DNA of 64,000 nucleotides from Lentzea alba (GTDB lineage: Bacteria > Actinomycetota > Actinomycetes > Mycobacteriales > Pseudonocardiaceae). Made by a program: the position numbers and the translations under genes. The notes beneath the pieces are model-generated. The model was not told the origin of the DNA. It worked only from the letters and a program-made list of their open reading frames with translations, and made no database searches. Below are positions 35,443 through 44,848 of the stretch, in pieces (within the stretch, counting starts at the first letter, position 1; every line of letters begins with the position of its first letter). The stretch covers positions 124,001 through 188,000 of the forward strand of contig NZ_JAAMPJ010000009.1 in assembly GCF_011067745.1 (NCBI RefSeq). The letters are read 5' to 3'.

Positions 35443-36624
35443 ATGAGTCAGGCCGGTACGGACTTGCACGAGCTCAGCGGTGAGGGCACGCCGTCGGTGA
35501 CGGACGTCGACCGGATCGCGGCGCACGCCGACCCCGTCGTCCGCAACCTGCAGATCACCCATTGCTACCACCGGTTGTCACGGGCGCTGGCCTCCCACAC
35601 CGGCGGGGCCGCGAACTGGTGCACCTTCGCGGTGTGGGCGTCCAAGCAGGTGGGGCAGACGATTCGGCAGGAGGACGTGGCGCGCACGGTCGAGCGCCTG
35701 CTGAAGTCCTCACCCGAGGTGGCTGCCGGGGTCGACCTGGTGGCGCAAGGTCTGAAAAAGGCCGTGCCACCCGAGCTGGTGCGCCGGGCCGTGGTGACGA
35801 CCGCACGGCTCGACGACGTGAGTGCCGCGTCGGCACGGGGGAACCTCAAGGTCTTCGAGGAGATCGCGCGGGAGTTCGCGCGTTTCCTCGCCGAGGTCGC
35901 CGACGATCCGTCCAGCGCCGAGCGGATCGCCGAGTTCTGCGACGCGTTGCGGCCCGGTGAGCCGCCCGAGGGGCAGCGCTACCTCCGGCAGGCCTTCACC
36001 CGGTACCACCGTGCGATGACCACCCACGACCCGAAGCAGCGGGCCGAACTGCTGCTGCTGGCGAACATCGAGATCGGCCTGCACGAGCAGACTCGGCTGC
36101 AGCCGGAGATCGCCGCCGCGCTGGAGGCACCGGTGGTCGACCCCGGCGAACTCGAACGCCGCCTGCTCGACCTGCTCCTGCCGGGCAACCGGGTGGTCAG
36201 GTGGGTGCGCCGGACGTTGCTGACCGTGCTCGGCAGACGGGGCGCCGTGCGGGCCGCCAGTGAGCGGCTGGCGAGCCAGGCGCGTGTGCTGGTTCGCCGG
36301 GCGGTCACCAAGCACCTGATGACCCTCGCGCTGCCGGGCGGTGAGCTGCTCGACCTGAGTGACGATCTGCCCGCGACGTTTCCTCCGCTGCTCGCGAAGC
36401 TGTCCGACCGTGAACTGCTGGCGATGCTCGACATCATCGACCCGACGGCGGACAGCCTGCTCGGCACGGCCGCCCGTGACTGGGCCGATCTGCCGGACCG
36501 CATGCACTACATCGCGGACATGTTCCGTTGCCACGCCCTGCGCGGTGATCTGCTCGACCCGCCGTTCACCGCGGAGCAGGTCGAGGCTCTGACCGCCGGA
36601 CGCCGGCCTGGCGGAGCGCTCTGA
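35443..36624 (+). CDS. Conserved helical protein of unknown function
   Basis: This 393-residue protein belongs to no family that I can name. It is rich in helices with Arg/Leu/Ala and has a striking block ITHCYHRLSRALASHTG followed by GAANWCTFAVWASKQVGQTI with conserved-looking His, Cys and Trp residues, which could form an active or cofactor site. A second notable region is FTRYHRAMTTHDPKQRAELL, then LLLANIEIGLHEQTRLQPEI. No signal peptide or clear membrane span is seen. ATG 35443 follows a GAGAAAGG element; the frame is open upstream into the SRPBCC gene. It may be co-transcribed with the SRPBCC gene 83 bases upstream. Confidence 0.65.
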   Translation: MSQAGTDLHELSGEGTPSVTDVDRIAAHADPVVRNLQITHCYHRLSRALASHTGGAANWCTFAVWASKQVGQTIRQEDVARTVERLLKSSPEVAAGVDLVAQGLKKAVPPELVRRAVVTTARLDDVSAASARGNLKVFEEIAREFARFLAEVADDPSSAERIAEFCDALRPGEPPEGQRYLRQAFTRYHRAMTTHDPKQRAELLLLANIEIGLHEQTRLQPEIAAALEAPVVDPGELERRLLDLLLPGNRVVRWVRRTLLTVLGRRGAVRAASERLASQARVLVRRAVTKHLMTLALPGGELLDLSDDLPATFPPLLAKLSDRELLAMLDIIDPTADSLLGTAARDWADLPDRMHYIADMFRCHALRGDLLDPPFTAEQVEALTAGRRPGGAL

Positions 36625-36666
36625 GCCGCACCGGGAACCGGATCACGACTTCGGGCAACAGGAAGC

Positions 36667-37269
36667 ATGACCACGTCAAAACCTCCTCGGCGCGGCGAGC
36701 CGCCGCCTGAGATCTCGGACGAGGACCTGCTCACCGAGTCGCTGGCCACGCCGGAACGGTTCGCGACGATCTTCGACCGGTACGCCCCGGTCGTGCACGG
36801 GTACCTGTCCCGGCGGGTCGGCGTGCTGGCGGACGACCTGGTGAGCGAGACCTTCCTGCTGGCGTTCCGCGGCCGGACCGGCTACGTGCCCGGCCGCGCG
36901 CCGGTGCGGGCGTGGCTGTTCGGCATCGCCACCAACCTCGTGCGCCGGCACGCCCGCGACGAGGAGCGGCGGTACCGGGCGTTCGGCCGCGCGGCCGGGC
37001 ACGTCGAGGCCACGACCGAACTCGGTGAGGTGGCCGGCCGCGTGGATGCCCAGGCGCTGCGCGACGAGTTGGCCGAAGCACTGGCCGCGCTGACCGACGA
37101 GGACCGCGACGTGCTGCTGCTGTGGACCTACGCGCAGCTGTCCTACGCCGAGATCGCCGTCGCGCTGGACATCCCGGTCGGCACCGTCCGATCCCGGCTG
37201 CACCGCGGCCGCGGCAAGGTTCGCGACCGCCTCAGCGACCTCTGGCTGACCACCGAGGAGACAGCATGA
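36667..37269 (+). CDS. ECF-family RNA polymerase sigma factor
   Basis: The 200-residue protein has region 2 (FATIFDRYAPVVHGYLSRRV, DDLVSETFLLAFRGR, and the -10-recognition stretch ending RAWLFGIATNLVRRH) and region 4 (LTDEDRDVLLLWTYAQLSYA, IAVALDIPVGTVRSRLHRGR). AGGAAG lies just upstream of the ATG. The stop overlaps the next start (ATGA), coupling it to a membrane protein that probably acts as its partner or anti-sigma factor. Confidence 0.95.
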   Translation: MTTSKPPRRGEPPPEISDEDLLTESLATPERFATIFDRYAPVVHGYLSRRVGVLADDLVSETFLLAFRGRTGYVPGRAPVRAWLFGIATNLVRRHARDEERRYRAFGRAAGHVEATTELGEVAGRVDAQALRDELAEALAALTDEDRDVLLLWTYAQLSYAEIAVALDIPVGTVRSRLHRGRGKVRDRLSDLWLTTEETA

Positions 37270-38252
37270 ACGAGTTCACCATGATCCGGGAGCACGGCCC
37301 GGAGCCGACCCCGCTGTCCGCCGACGTGCTGGCCAAGGCCCGCGCCGACCTGCTGGCCGAGATCCACGCCGCCACACCCGCCACGACCAGCCGGCCGGTG
37401 CACCTCCGTCGCCGCACGGTGGTCGTCGCCGCCGCGGCTGTCGCGGTCGCCGTCGTCACCGGGGTCATCGCGACCGGCGGCACCGACACGCCGATTCCCA
37501 CCTACGAGGCACCAGTGCTGATCAAGTTCGACATGCCGGCCCTGCCGCCAGAGCTGAACCCGGTCCCGGACGGCGTGACCGCGCCGGGCTTCACCGCGGA
37601 ACCCGGATGGCTCGCCGCGGTCTACAGCGACGCTGACAAGAAACCCGGCGAGGAGATGAGCGCCATCTCCGTCATCGTCTCCTCGAACCGGCGGAGCAGC
37701 GACGGTGCCCGGACGACGTACGCCGGCAAGCCGGCCGTGCTCGAGAAGGTCGACCAGAAAGAACCCGCGTTCCGCCAGGTGGCCCTCACCTGGGAACGGT
37801 CACCCGGCCAGTGGATCAAACTCACCGGTACCGGCCGCTACGCCGACGAGCACACGGTCCGCTCGCTGGCCGACACCCTGGTCGACACGGACAAGCGGTT
37901 GAGCCTGGACATCAACGTCGCCCCGGCCGGGTGGGAGCTCTACGCCTTCAAGGGCGCCGCCCCGGACGGCGCGGGAGCGGTCACCTCGCTGCGAGACCCG
38001 AACAACCCGAACCGGACCATCCACGTGAGCACCATGCTCGGGCTCGTGCCGAACTACGGGCAGGCCGTCGAAGGCGGGCCCCGGGACACCATCGGTGTGT
38101 CCGTCAACGGCCGGCAGGGCGACCTCGTCCAGATCCCCGGAAAGCAGTGGATGCTGCAGGCTCCCCTGCCCGACGGCAGAGCCTTCCAGCTCCAGGTCCC
38201 CGCCGACTTCACCCAGCAGCAGGTGATCGAACTGGCCGAAGGCGTCAGCTGA
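37266..38252 (+). CDS. CU044_5270-family membrane protein, probable sigma-factor partner
   Basis: This 328-residue protein has a cytosolic N-terminus of ~50 residues (EPTPLSADVLAKARADLLAE), one transmembrane helix at ~residues 56-75 (TVVVAAAAVAVAVVTGVIAT) and a large extracytoplasmic domain. That is the layout of CU044_5270 proteins, which are regularly encoded directly after ECF sigma genes. It does not show a zinc anti-sigma HxxxCxxC motif. Holding the sigma factor at the membrane until an envelope signal arrives is inferred from coupling and topology. Confidence 0.8.
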   Translation: MNEFTMIREHGPEPTPLSADVLAKARADLLAEIHAATPATTSRPVHLRRRTVVVAAAAVAVAVVTGVIATGGTDTPIPTYEAPVLIKFDMPALPPELNPVPDGVTAPGFTAEPGWLAAVYSDADKKPGEEMSAISVIVSSNRRSSDGARTTYAGKPAVLEKVDQKEPAFRQVALTWERSPGQWIKLTGTGRYADEHTVRSLADTLVDTDKRLSLDINVAPAGWELYAFKGAAPDGAGAVTSLRDPNNPNRTIHVSTMLGLVPNYGQAVEGGPRDTIGVSVNGRQGDLVQIPGKQWMLQAPLPDGRAFQLQVPADFTQQQVIELAEGVS

Positions 38253-38261
38253 CCCCGACTC

Positions 38262-38290
38262 CCGTGGCCGTCCACACCGGACGGTCACGG
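38262..38290. terminator. Terminator between convergent genes
   Basis: A 12-bp stem (38262-38273 with 38279-38290, one G-U pair on one strand) and a 5-base loop lie between the stops of the sigma-partner gene and the HxlR gene. Confidence 0.65.
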
Positions 38291-38304
38291 CGAGCGCGGT
38301 GCTC

Positions 38305-38718
38305 TCACCTGGCCGCGTCGTAACGCTGCCGCGCCTCCATCACGTCCGGCATCTGCGACTCGACGTCCTGGATGAGGCCGAGCAGCAGTTCCGCGGTGTG
38401 CCGGCCGCGGTCGGTCAGGCTGTACTCCACCTTGGGCGGGATCGTCGGCTGTGCCTCGCGGTGGACGAACCCGTCCCGCTCCAGCGCCTGCAGCGTCTGC
38501 GCGAGCATCTTCTCGCTCACCCCGTCGACCCGGCGGCGCAGCTGGTTGAACCGGAACGTGCCCTCGTGCAGGGCCACCATCGCCAGCGTGCCCCACTTGC
38601 CGGTCAGGTGTTCCAGCGTCGAGCGGGACGGACAGCGCTGCGCGAACACGTCGAACAGGAACTTGTCGTGCTCGTCCGCGGGTCTCGTCACATCGCTCAC
38701 ACCTCCCATACTACCCAT
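38305..38718 (-). CDS. HxlR-family transcriptional regulator
   Basis: The ~137-residue winged-helix protein shows the HxlR opening CPSRSTLEHLTGKWGTLAMV and FNQLRRRVDGVSEKMLAQTL, then VEYSLTDRGRHTAELLLGLI. A single Cys near the start of the domain (about residue 30) sits where redox-sensing HxlR proteins such as YodB and HypR have theirs. It is divergent from a quinone-reductase-like gene, the usual target. The start is given at ATG 38718, with ATG 38709 and GTG 38700 as alternatives. Confidence 0.92.
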   Translation of the reverse strand: MGSMGGVSDVTRPADEHDKFLFDVFAQRCPSRSTLEHLTGKWGTLAMVALHEGTFRFNQLRRRVDGVSEKMLAQTLQALERDGFVHREAQPTIPPKVEYSLTDRGRHTAELLLGLIQDVESQMPDVMEARQRYDAAR

Positions 38719-38771
38719 TCCGCCGCACGATCCAAGAGACGGTACTCACTCAGGGGTTGCACTTTCTAAAA

Positions 38772-38783
38772 GTTTGTACAAAC
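38772..38783. promoter_or_regulatory. Candidate HxlR operator in divergent promoter
   Basis: A perfect 12-bp palindrome, GTTTGTACAAAC, sits in an AT-rich patch midway between the HxlR gene and the reductase gene, just downstream of a TTGCAC element at 38756-38761 that could be a -35 box. It is the only strong dyad in this short region. Confidence 0.6.
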
Positions 38784-38816
38784 CTAGTGCCAGTACAGAC
38801 ACGAAGGAGAACCTCG

Positions 38817-39677
<861 letters not shown>

Positions 39678-39682
39678 CCGTC

Positions 39683-40111
39683 GTGGCCACGAACAAGATC
39701 AACGTCATCCTCGGCGTGCTGGCCACGATCGTGCTGGCCTCCGCGGTCAACACCGCCGTGTCCTTCGCCGCTCAGGAACTCGGCGCCTCGGCCGAGGTGA
39801 TCCAGGGCCTCGCGCCCCAGGCCTACGTGTTCCTCACCGCGATCGGCGTGGTGGTGGCCGCCGTGGCGTGGGCCTTGATCCGCCGCAGGGCCGCCCGGCC
39901 GAACGCCGTGCTGCGCAAGGTGGTGCCGATCGTGGTCGCCGTGTCGCTGGTGCCCGACCTGCTGCTGTTCGGCATGCCCGGCGCGAGCCCGGTCGGCGTG
40001 ATCGCCCTGATGCTGATGCACGTCGTGGTGGCCGCGGTCGCGGTGCCGATCTTCCGCAAGGTGTTGCCGTTGCCCGCGGACAGGTCCCAGGACGCGACCG
40101 TCCGAGCCTGA
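39683..40111 (+). CDS. DUF6069 family small membrane protein
   Basis: This 142-residue protein has four hydrophobic helices: residues ~8-30, 48-66, 80-98 and 104-122. The pattern with a short loop VLRKVVPIVVAVSLVPDLLL is that of DUF6069. GTG begins 5 bases after the reductase stop, so the two genes form an operon under the HxlR regulator. Its function is unknown. Confidence 0.85.
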   Translation: MATNKINVILGVLATIVLASAVNTAVSFAAQELGASAEVIQGLAPQAYVFLTAIGVVVAAVAWALIRRRAARPNAVLRKVVPIVVAVSLVPDLLLFGMPGASPVGVIALMLMHVVVAAVAVPIFRKVLPLPADRSQDATVRA

Positions 40112-40120
40112 TCAAGCCTC

Positions 40121-40164
40121 GAAGGGGGTCTTCGTTCCGCTACTGCGGAGCGAAGACCCCCTTC
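40121..40164. terminator. Long bidirectional terminator
   Basis: A 20-bp stem (40121-40140 with 40145-40164) with a single G-U mismatch and a TACT loop lies between the DUF6069 gene and the convergent protease gene. The right arm ends in CCCCCTTC and the left arm starts GAAGGGGG, so both directions have a usable terminator. Confidence 0.88.
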
Positions 40165-40171
40165 TGCTCGA

Positions 40172-41371
<1,200 letters not shown>

Positions 41372-41910
41372 GTGTGTTTCCGTTCTCGAACAGTGACGAG
41401 ACGCGCCCCAGGAGGTTTTCGCAGGGTAGGGCGCATCTGCCACGTGTTCGTCCTCGCCCCAGAGGCACAGTGCCCTGGGTTCGTGCAGAGCGTAAGTATC
41501 CGGTTCCCCGAAAGGAAAGGAATGAAATTTGCCAGTTTCAGCAGATGTCAAAACATCGCTGACGTGCTTCTTCTCGCCATTCGGACACGCCGACCGGCAT
41601 TCTGTGAATTTGCTGTGAGCGACCTATGTCGGAATTGTCACTCGCCGCATTACCGCGAGGCCGGCCCGAAGAACGTGTGCAGGTCCTTGGTGGTCGAGAT
41701 GATCTCACCGGCGCTGGACGCCCAGGAGGGGTTCTGGTGGGTGATGTCGACGACCTTGAACTGCCCGGTGAGGACTGCAGCAGTCGGGCACTGTTCTTGT
41801 TGGTACGCCTGGTCATTCGCAACTCGGTCATGGCGGTGACGATCATCGACCTCCCTGACACGGGACAGTCACCGCGCTGACGCCACCTGCTCGGTGGCAC
41901 GAGATCGAGG
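41372..41910. other. Gene-poor region around the DD-peptidase remnant
   Basis: Apart from the remnant at 41650-41790, this 539-bp stretch holds no supported gene. The part at 41470-41640 is clearly less GC-rich than its surroundings and probably contains the protease promoter and decayed sequence. Confidence 0.5.
41650..41790 (-). pseudogene. Remnant of a serine-type DD-carboxypeptidase/beta-lactamase-fold gene
   Basis: In one minus-strand frame this piece reads GQFKVVDITHQNPSWASSAG, then EIISTTKDLHTFF, followed by five residues and a stop. The pattern VVDxTxQNPSWAxSAGxxISTTxDLxxF is a hallmark of the internal part of actinomycete D-alanyl-D-alanine carboxypeptidase/class C beta-lactamase family proteins. 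Nothing of the SxxK or KTG catalytic blocks is present nearby. It is a short gene relic left by deletion. Confidence 0.65.
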
Positions 41911-42618
41911 TCAGGCCGTCGAGGAACCCGTTCTCCACCAACGCTCGACGGCCTGGACGAGCTCCTCGCCGATGCGGTCGAGGAACTCGGCACCCTCGGT
42001 CAGCCGGGCGCCGGCCGGAGTGGCGGGGCCGAGGATCGTCGCGGTGCGGCGGGCGCTCGCGGCCAGTTCGACGTTGCGCTGGGCAGTCGCCAGCAGCGAC
42101 CGGTACCACATGTCGTCGCCCAGGACGTACCGCTCGCGACGGCCGGAGGAGTCGCGCTCTCTCCGGATGAGACCTTGCGATTCCAGGAATCCCACCGCTT
42201 TCGACACCGACGCCGGGCTGACCCGCAACCGCCGCACCAGCTCGGCGACGGTCAAGCTGCCGGAGTCGGTGACGTAAAGGGCGGCGAACACACTGGACGC
42301 CATCTGAGGCAGGCCAGTGTGCGCCAGCATGGTGGTGAGTTCCTCGAAGGCGTCGGCCACCGCCTCAGGGGTGCGCCCCTGCGGATCCGCCGGCGCCGGG
42401 CGCGCGGAGGAGTTCTTGGGGCGACGCGCGCGCCGCACGGAAGCCCGCTGCGCCTCCCCCGGCCGGTAGTCGGCGGGTCCGCCGTTGCGCGCCACTTCGC
42501 GGGTGACCGTCGAGGTGGGCCGGCCCAGGCGCCTGGCGATCTCGGTGTACCCGTGCCCGGCAGCGAGTCCGGCTGCGATGCGCTGCCGGTCCTGCGGGGT
42601 CAACCTGCCCTGGGTCAT
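41911..42618 (-). CDS. Two-HTH regulator: HTH_38-like N-terminus fused to GbsR/MarR-type domain
   Basis: The 235-residue protein starts GRLTPQDRQRIAAGLAAGHG, then YTEIARRLGRPTSTVTREVA, the IS30/Tra8-type HTH_38 domain normally seen in transposases and resolvases (residues ~5-50). A basic Arg/Pro linker follows. Residues ~80-235 are a GbsR/MarR-like winged helix (LPQMASSVFAALYVTDSGSL, RRLRVSPASVSKAVGFLESQ, LIRRERDSSGRRERYVLGDD). It is divergent from a DUF418 membrane protein gene, probably its target. The N-terminal domain may give extra DNA contact; the effector is unknown. Confidence 0.88.
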   Translation of the reverse strand: MTQGRLTPQDRQRIAAGLAAGHGYTEIARRLGRPTSTVTREVARNGGPADYRPGEAQRASVRRARRPKNSSARPAPADPQGRTPEAVADAFEELTTMLAHTGLPQMASSVFAALYVTDSGSLTVAELVRRLRVSPASVSKAVGFLESQGLIRRERDSSGRRERYVLGDDMWYRSLLATAQRNVELAASARRTATILGPATPAGARLTEGAEFLDRIGEELVQAVERWWRTGSSTA

Positions 42619-42772
42619 GGACGCTCAACTCTCCTGCGGCTCGTGCGCAGAGGCTATTCGCACACAGGAGTCATCGCAACGCCGACTGTTGCATTCATCG
42701 TCACGGCCAACGCACGAATCGCATGCATACGACCAGCTCATATGCACTATCAGCGCTATCTAGATCGTTGAC

Positions 42773-42785
42773 CGTTTCGTAAACG
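42773..42785. promoter_or_regulatory. Candidate operator dyad between regulator and DUF418 gene
   Basis: CGTTT, three bases, AAACG forms a perfect dyad in the AT-richer middle of the divergent region, 55 bases before the DUF418 start. It is a plausible binding site for the adjacent two-HTH regulator. Confidence 0.4.
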
Positions 42786-42840
42786 CTACCTACTTTTCGC
42801 AGGAAGTGAAGATCCGCATCCGAACAGGACACGAGCTGAC

Positions 42841-43995
42841 ATGACAACCGATCCCGTCCCGACCGGCCGTTCACTGGCTCCCGATCTCGCGCGCGGCCTG
42901 ATGCTGTTGCTCATCGCGCTGGCGCATGCGCCGGGATTTCTGAGCTCCTGGCGGTCCGGGATGCCGTTGCTCGACGACGTCACGCTGTTCGTCAAGTCGC
43001 TGGTCGCCGACAACCAGGCGCGCGCGATGTTCGTGTTCCTGTTCGGCTACGGCCTGGGGCAACTCGCTCACCGGCACCACGCCCGCGGCGGCGACTGGCC
43101 GGGGCTGCGCGGGCTGTTGCGGCGCCGCAGCGTCTGGCTCGTCCTCATCGGGTTCGCGCACACCGTTCTGCTCGTACCGATCGACATCGTCTCCATCTAC
43201 GGCCTCGCCCTGCTGCTGTTCACCCCGCTGGTGCGCGCCACGGACAAGACGCTCACCTGGACCGCCGCGTGCACGTTGGTGCCCGCGACGCTGCTGCTCG
43301 CCTGGCAGAGCGTGAACGCCCAACTCGGCCTCGAAGCCGGTGCACCGGTCACCTTCGCCGCGTTCATGGAACCCAGCTACGGCGCGCACGTGCTCGCCAA
43401 CGTGACCAAGCCCGCGCAGGCGCTGCTGGGTGTCGTCATGGTGCTGCCCGGAATGCTGCTGGGGATCCGGGCCGCCCGCCGCCAGTTCCTGGACCGCCCT
43501 GCCGAGCACCGCACGACGTTGCGCCGCGCCGCCGTCGGACTGCTCGCCCTGGCGGTGCTCGGCCGGCTGCCCGCCGCGCTGCTGGCCGCCGGGGTGTGGC
43601 ACAGCAACGCGATCGGCGTGCAGTGGGCAGTCGCCGTCGCGCACGACCTGACCGGGTTCGCGGGCGGCATCGGCCTGGCCGCGGCCGTCGGTCTGGCCGC
43701 CGCCCGCATCGGGGACAGGCCTGGACCGGTGACCACCGCTCTGGCCGCGCTGGGCCAGCGGTCTCTGACGTTCTACCTGTTCCAGTCCGTCGTGTGGCTG
43801 GCTTTGTTCTACCCGTTCACCCTCAACCTGAGCGACAACGTGAGTTTGGCCGGTAGCTACGGCATCGCCGCGGTGGTGTTCATCGTCTCGGTGCTGCTCG
43901 CCGAGTGGATGCGCCGCACCGGGCAGCGCGGACCCATGGAGGTCCTGCTGCGCCGGATGTCGTACCCGCGCGCCACCGCTCAGCCGGCCGCGTAG
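42841..43995 (+). CDS. DUF418 family membrane protein
   Basis: The 384-residue protein has about ten membrane spans. It opens SLAPDLARGLMLLLIALAHA, the conserved first helix, and contains ARAMFVFLFGYGLGQLAHRH and LGQRSLTFYLFQSVVWLALF, with the C-terminal MRRTGQRGPMEVLLRRMSYP matching the DUF418 GPxExLxR signature. The family may transfer acyl or related groups across the membrane; the substrate is unknown. It is probably repressed by the divergent two-HTH regulator. Confidence 0.9.
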   Translation: MTTDPVPTGRSLAPDLARGLMLLLIALAHAPGFLSSWRSGMPLLDDVTLFVKSLVADNQARAMFVFLFGYGLGQLAHRHHARGGDWPGLRGLLRRRSVWLVLIGFAHTVLLVPIDIVSIYGLALLLFTPLVRATDKTLTWTAACTLVPATLLLAWQSVNAQLGLEAGAPVTFAAFMEPSYGAHVLANVTKPAQALLGVVMVLPGMLLGIRAARRQFLDRPAEHRTTLRRAAVGLLALAVLGRLPAALLAAGVWHSNAIGVQWAVAVAHDLTGFAGGIGLAAAVGLAAARIGDRPGPVTTALAALGQRSLTFYLFQSVVWLALFYPFTLNLSDNVSLAGSYGIAAVVFIVSVLLAEWMRRTGQRGPMEVLLRRMSYPRATAQPAA

Positions 43996-44160
43996 CCCTT
44001 CGTGGCGACGAGTTCGCGCACGGCCTGCGCGACGGCCGGGGAGTCGTTGCGCAGGATCTTGCTGTGGTTGCTCGGGACCTTCGCGCTCAACTGGACGTTG
44101 GGGTTGGCCGCGAGCACCTCGTCGAGCACCTTGCGGCCCTGTTCCATCTCCCCCGCCCGT
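43980..44160 (-). pseudogene. C-terminal remnant of an alpha/beta-hydrolase-like gene
   Basis: In one minus-strand frame, about 57 residues look coding: KVLDEVLAANPNVQLSAKVP, SNHSKILRNDSPAVAQAVRE, ending LVATKGYAAG and a stop. SNHSKIL resembles the catalytic-His block at the end of alpha/beta-hydrolases. The upstream part overlaps kdpE on the same strand in another frame and is not hydrolase-like, so the rest of the gene has been lost. Its end overlaps the end of the convergent DUF418 gene by 16 bases. Confidence 0.45.
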
Positions 44161-44170
44161 GAACGGTCTT

Positions 44171-44848
44171 TCACAGCTGGAAGCGGTAGCCCATGCCGGG
44201 CTCGGTGATCAGGTGCTTGGGGTGCGCGGGATCGTGCTCCAGCTTGCGGCGCAACTGGGCCAGGTACACGCGCAGGTACTGGGTTTCGTTGACGTGCATC
44301 GGTCCCCACACCTCCTGCAGGAGCTGCTTCTGCGACACCAGACGGCCGGGATGGCGGGCGAGGATCTCCAGCAGTCCCCATTCCGTGGGCGTCAGGTGCA
44401 CTTCGCGGTCCTCGCGGTGCACTCGCTTGTCCGCGAGGTCGACGGTGAAGGTCGACGTCCGCACGATCGGCTCGTCCACCACCTGCGTGGTCTTCCTGCG
44501 GACGGCGGCGCGCAGTCGCGCCAGCAACTCGTCCATGCCGAACGGTTTGGTCACGTAGTCGTCGGCGCCCGCGTCCAGCGCCTCCACCTTGGTCGAGGAG
44601 TCGGTGCGCGCGGACAGCACGATGATCGGCATCGACGACCAGCCGCGCAGGCCGGCGATGACGTCCACACCGTCGATGTCCGGCAGACCGAGGTCGAGGA
44701 CCACCACGTCGGGTTTGCCTTCCACGGCCACGCTCAGTGCGGTCTTCCCGTCGAACGCGGTCAGCACGTCGTAGCCGCGGGCGCTGAGGTTGATCCGCAG
44801 TGCCCGGACGATCTGCGGCTCGTCGTCTACGACCAATACCGAAGTCAT
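44171..44848 (-). CDS. kdpE: KdpE response regulator
   Basis: The 225-residue OmpR-family regulator has a receiver domain with VLVVDDEPQI, phospho-acceptor Asp52 (VVVLDLGLPDIDG) and conserved Lys in DDYVTKPF, and a C-terminal winged helix (LTPTEWGLLEILARHPGRLV, LRVYLAQLRRKLEHD, ITEPGMGYRFQL). It is phosphorylated by KdpD and activates the kdp operon under potassium limitation or osmotic stress. ATG 44848 overlaps the kdpD stop (ATGA) and has AAGGAG upstream; a further ATG two codons earlier is less well placed. Confidence 0.96.
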   Translation of the reverse strand: MTSVLVVDDEPQIVRALRINLSARGYDVLTAFDGKTALSVAVEGKPDVVVLDLGLPDIDGVDVIAGLRGWSSMPIIVLSARTDSSTKVEALDAGADDYVTKPFGMDELLARLRAAVRRKTTQVVDEPIVRTSTFTVDLADKRVHREDREVHLTPTEWGLLEILARHPGRLVSQKQLLQEVWGPMHVNETQYLRVYLAQLRRKLEHDPAHPKHLITEPGMGYRFQL

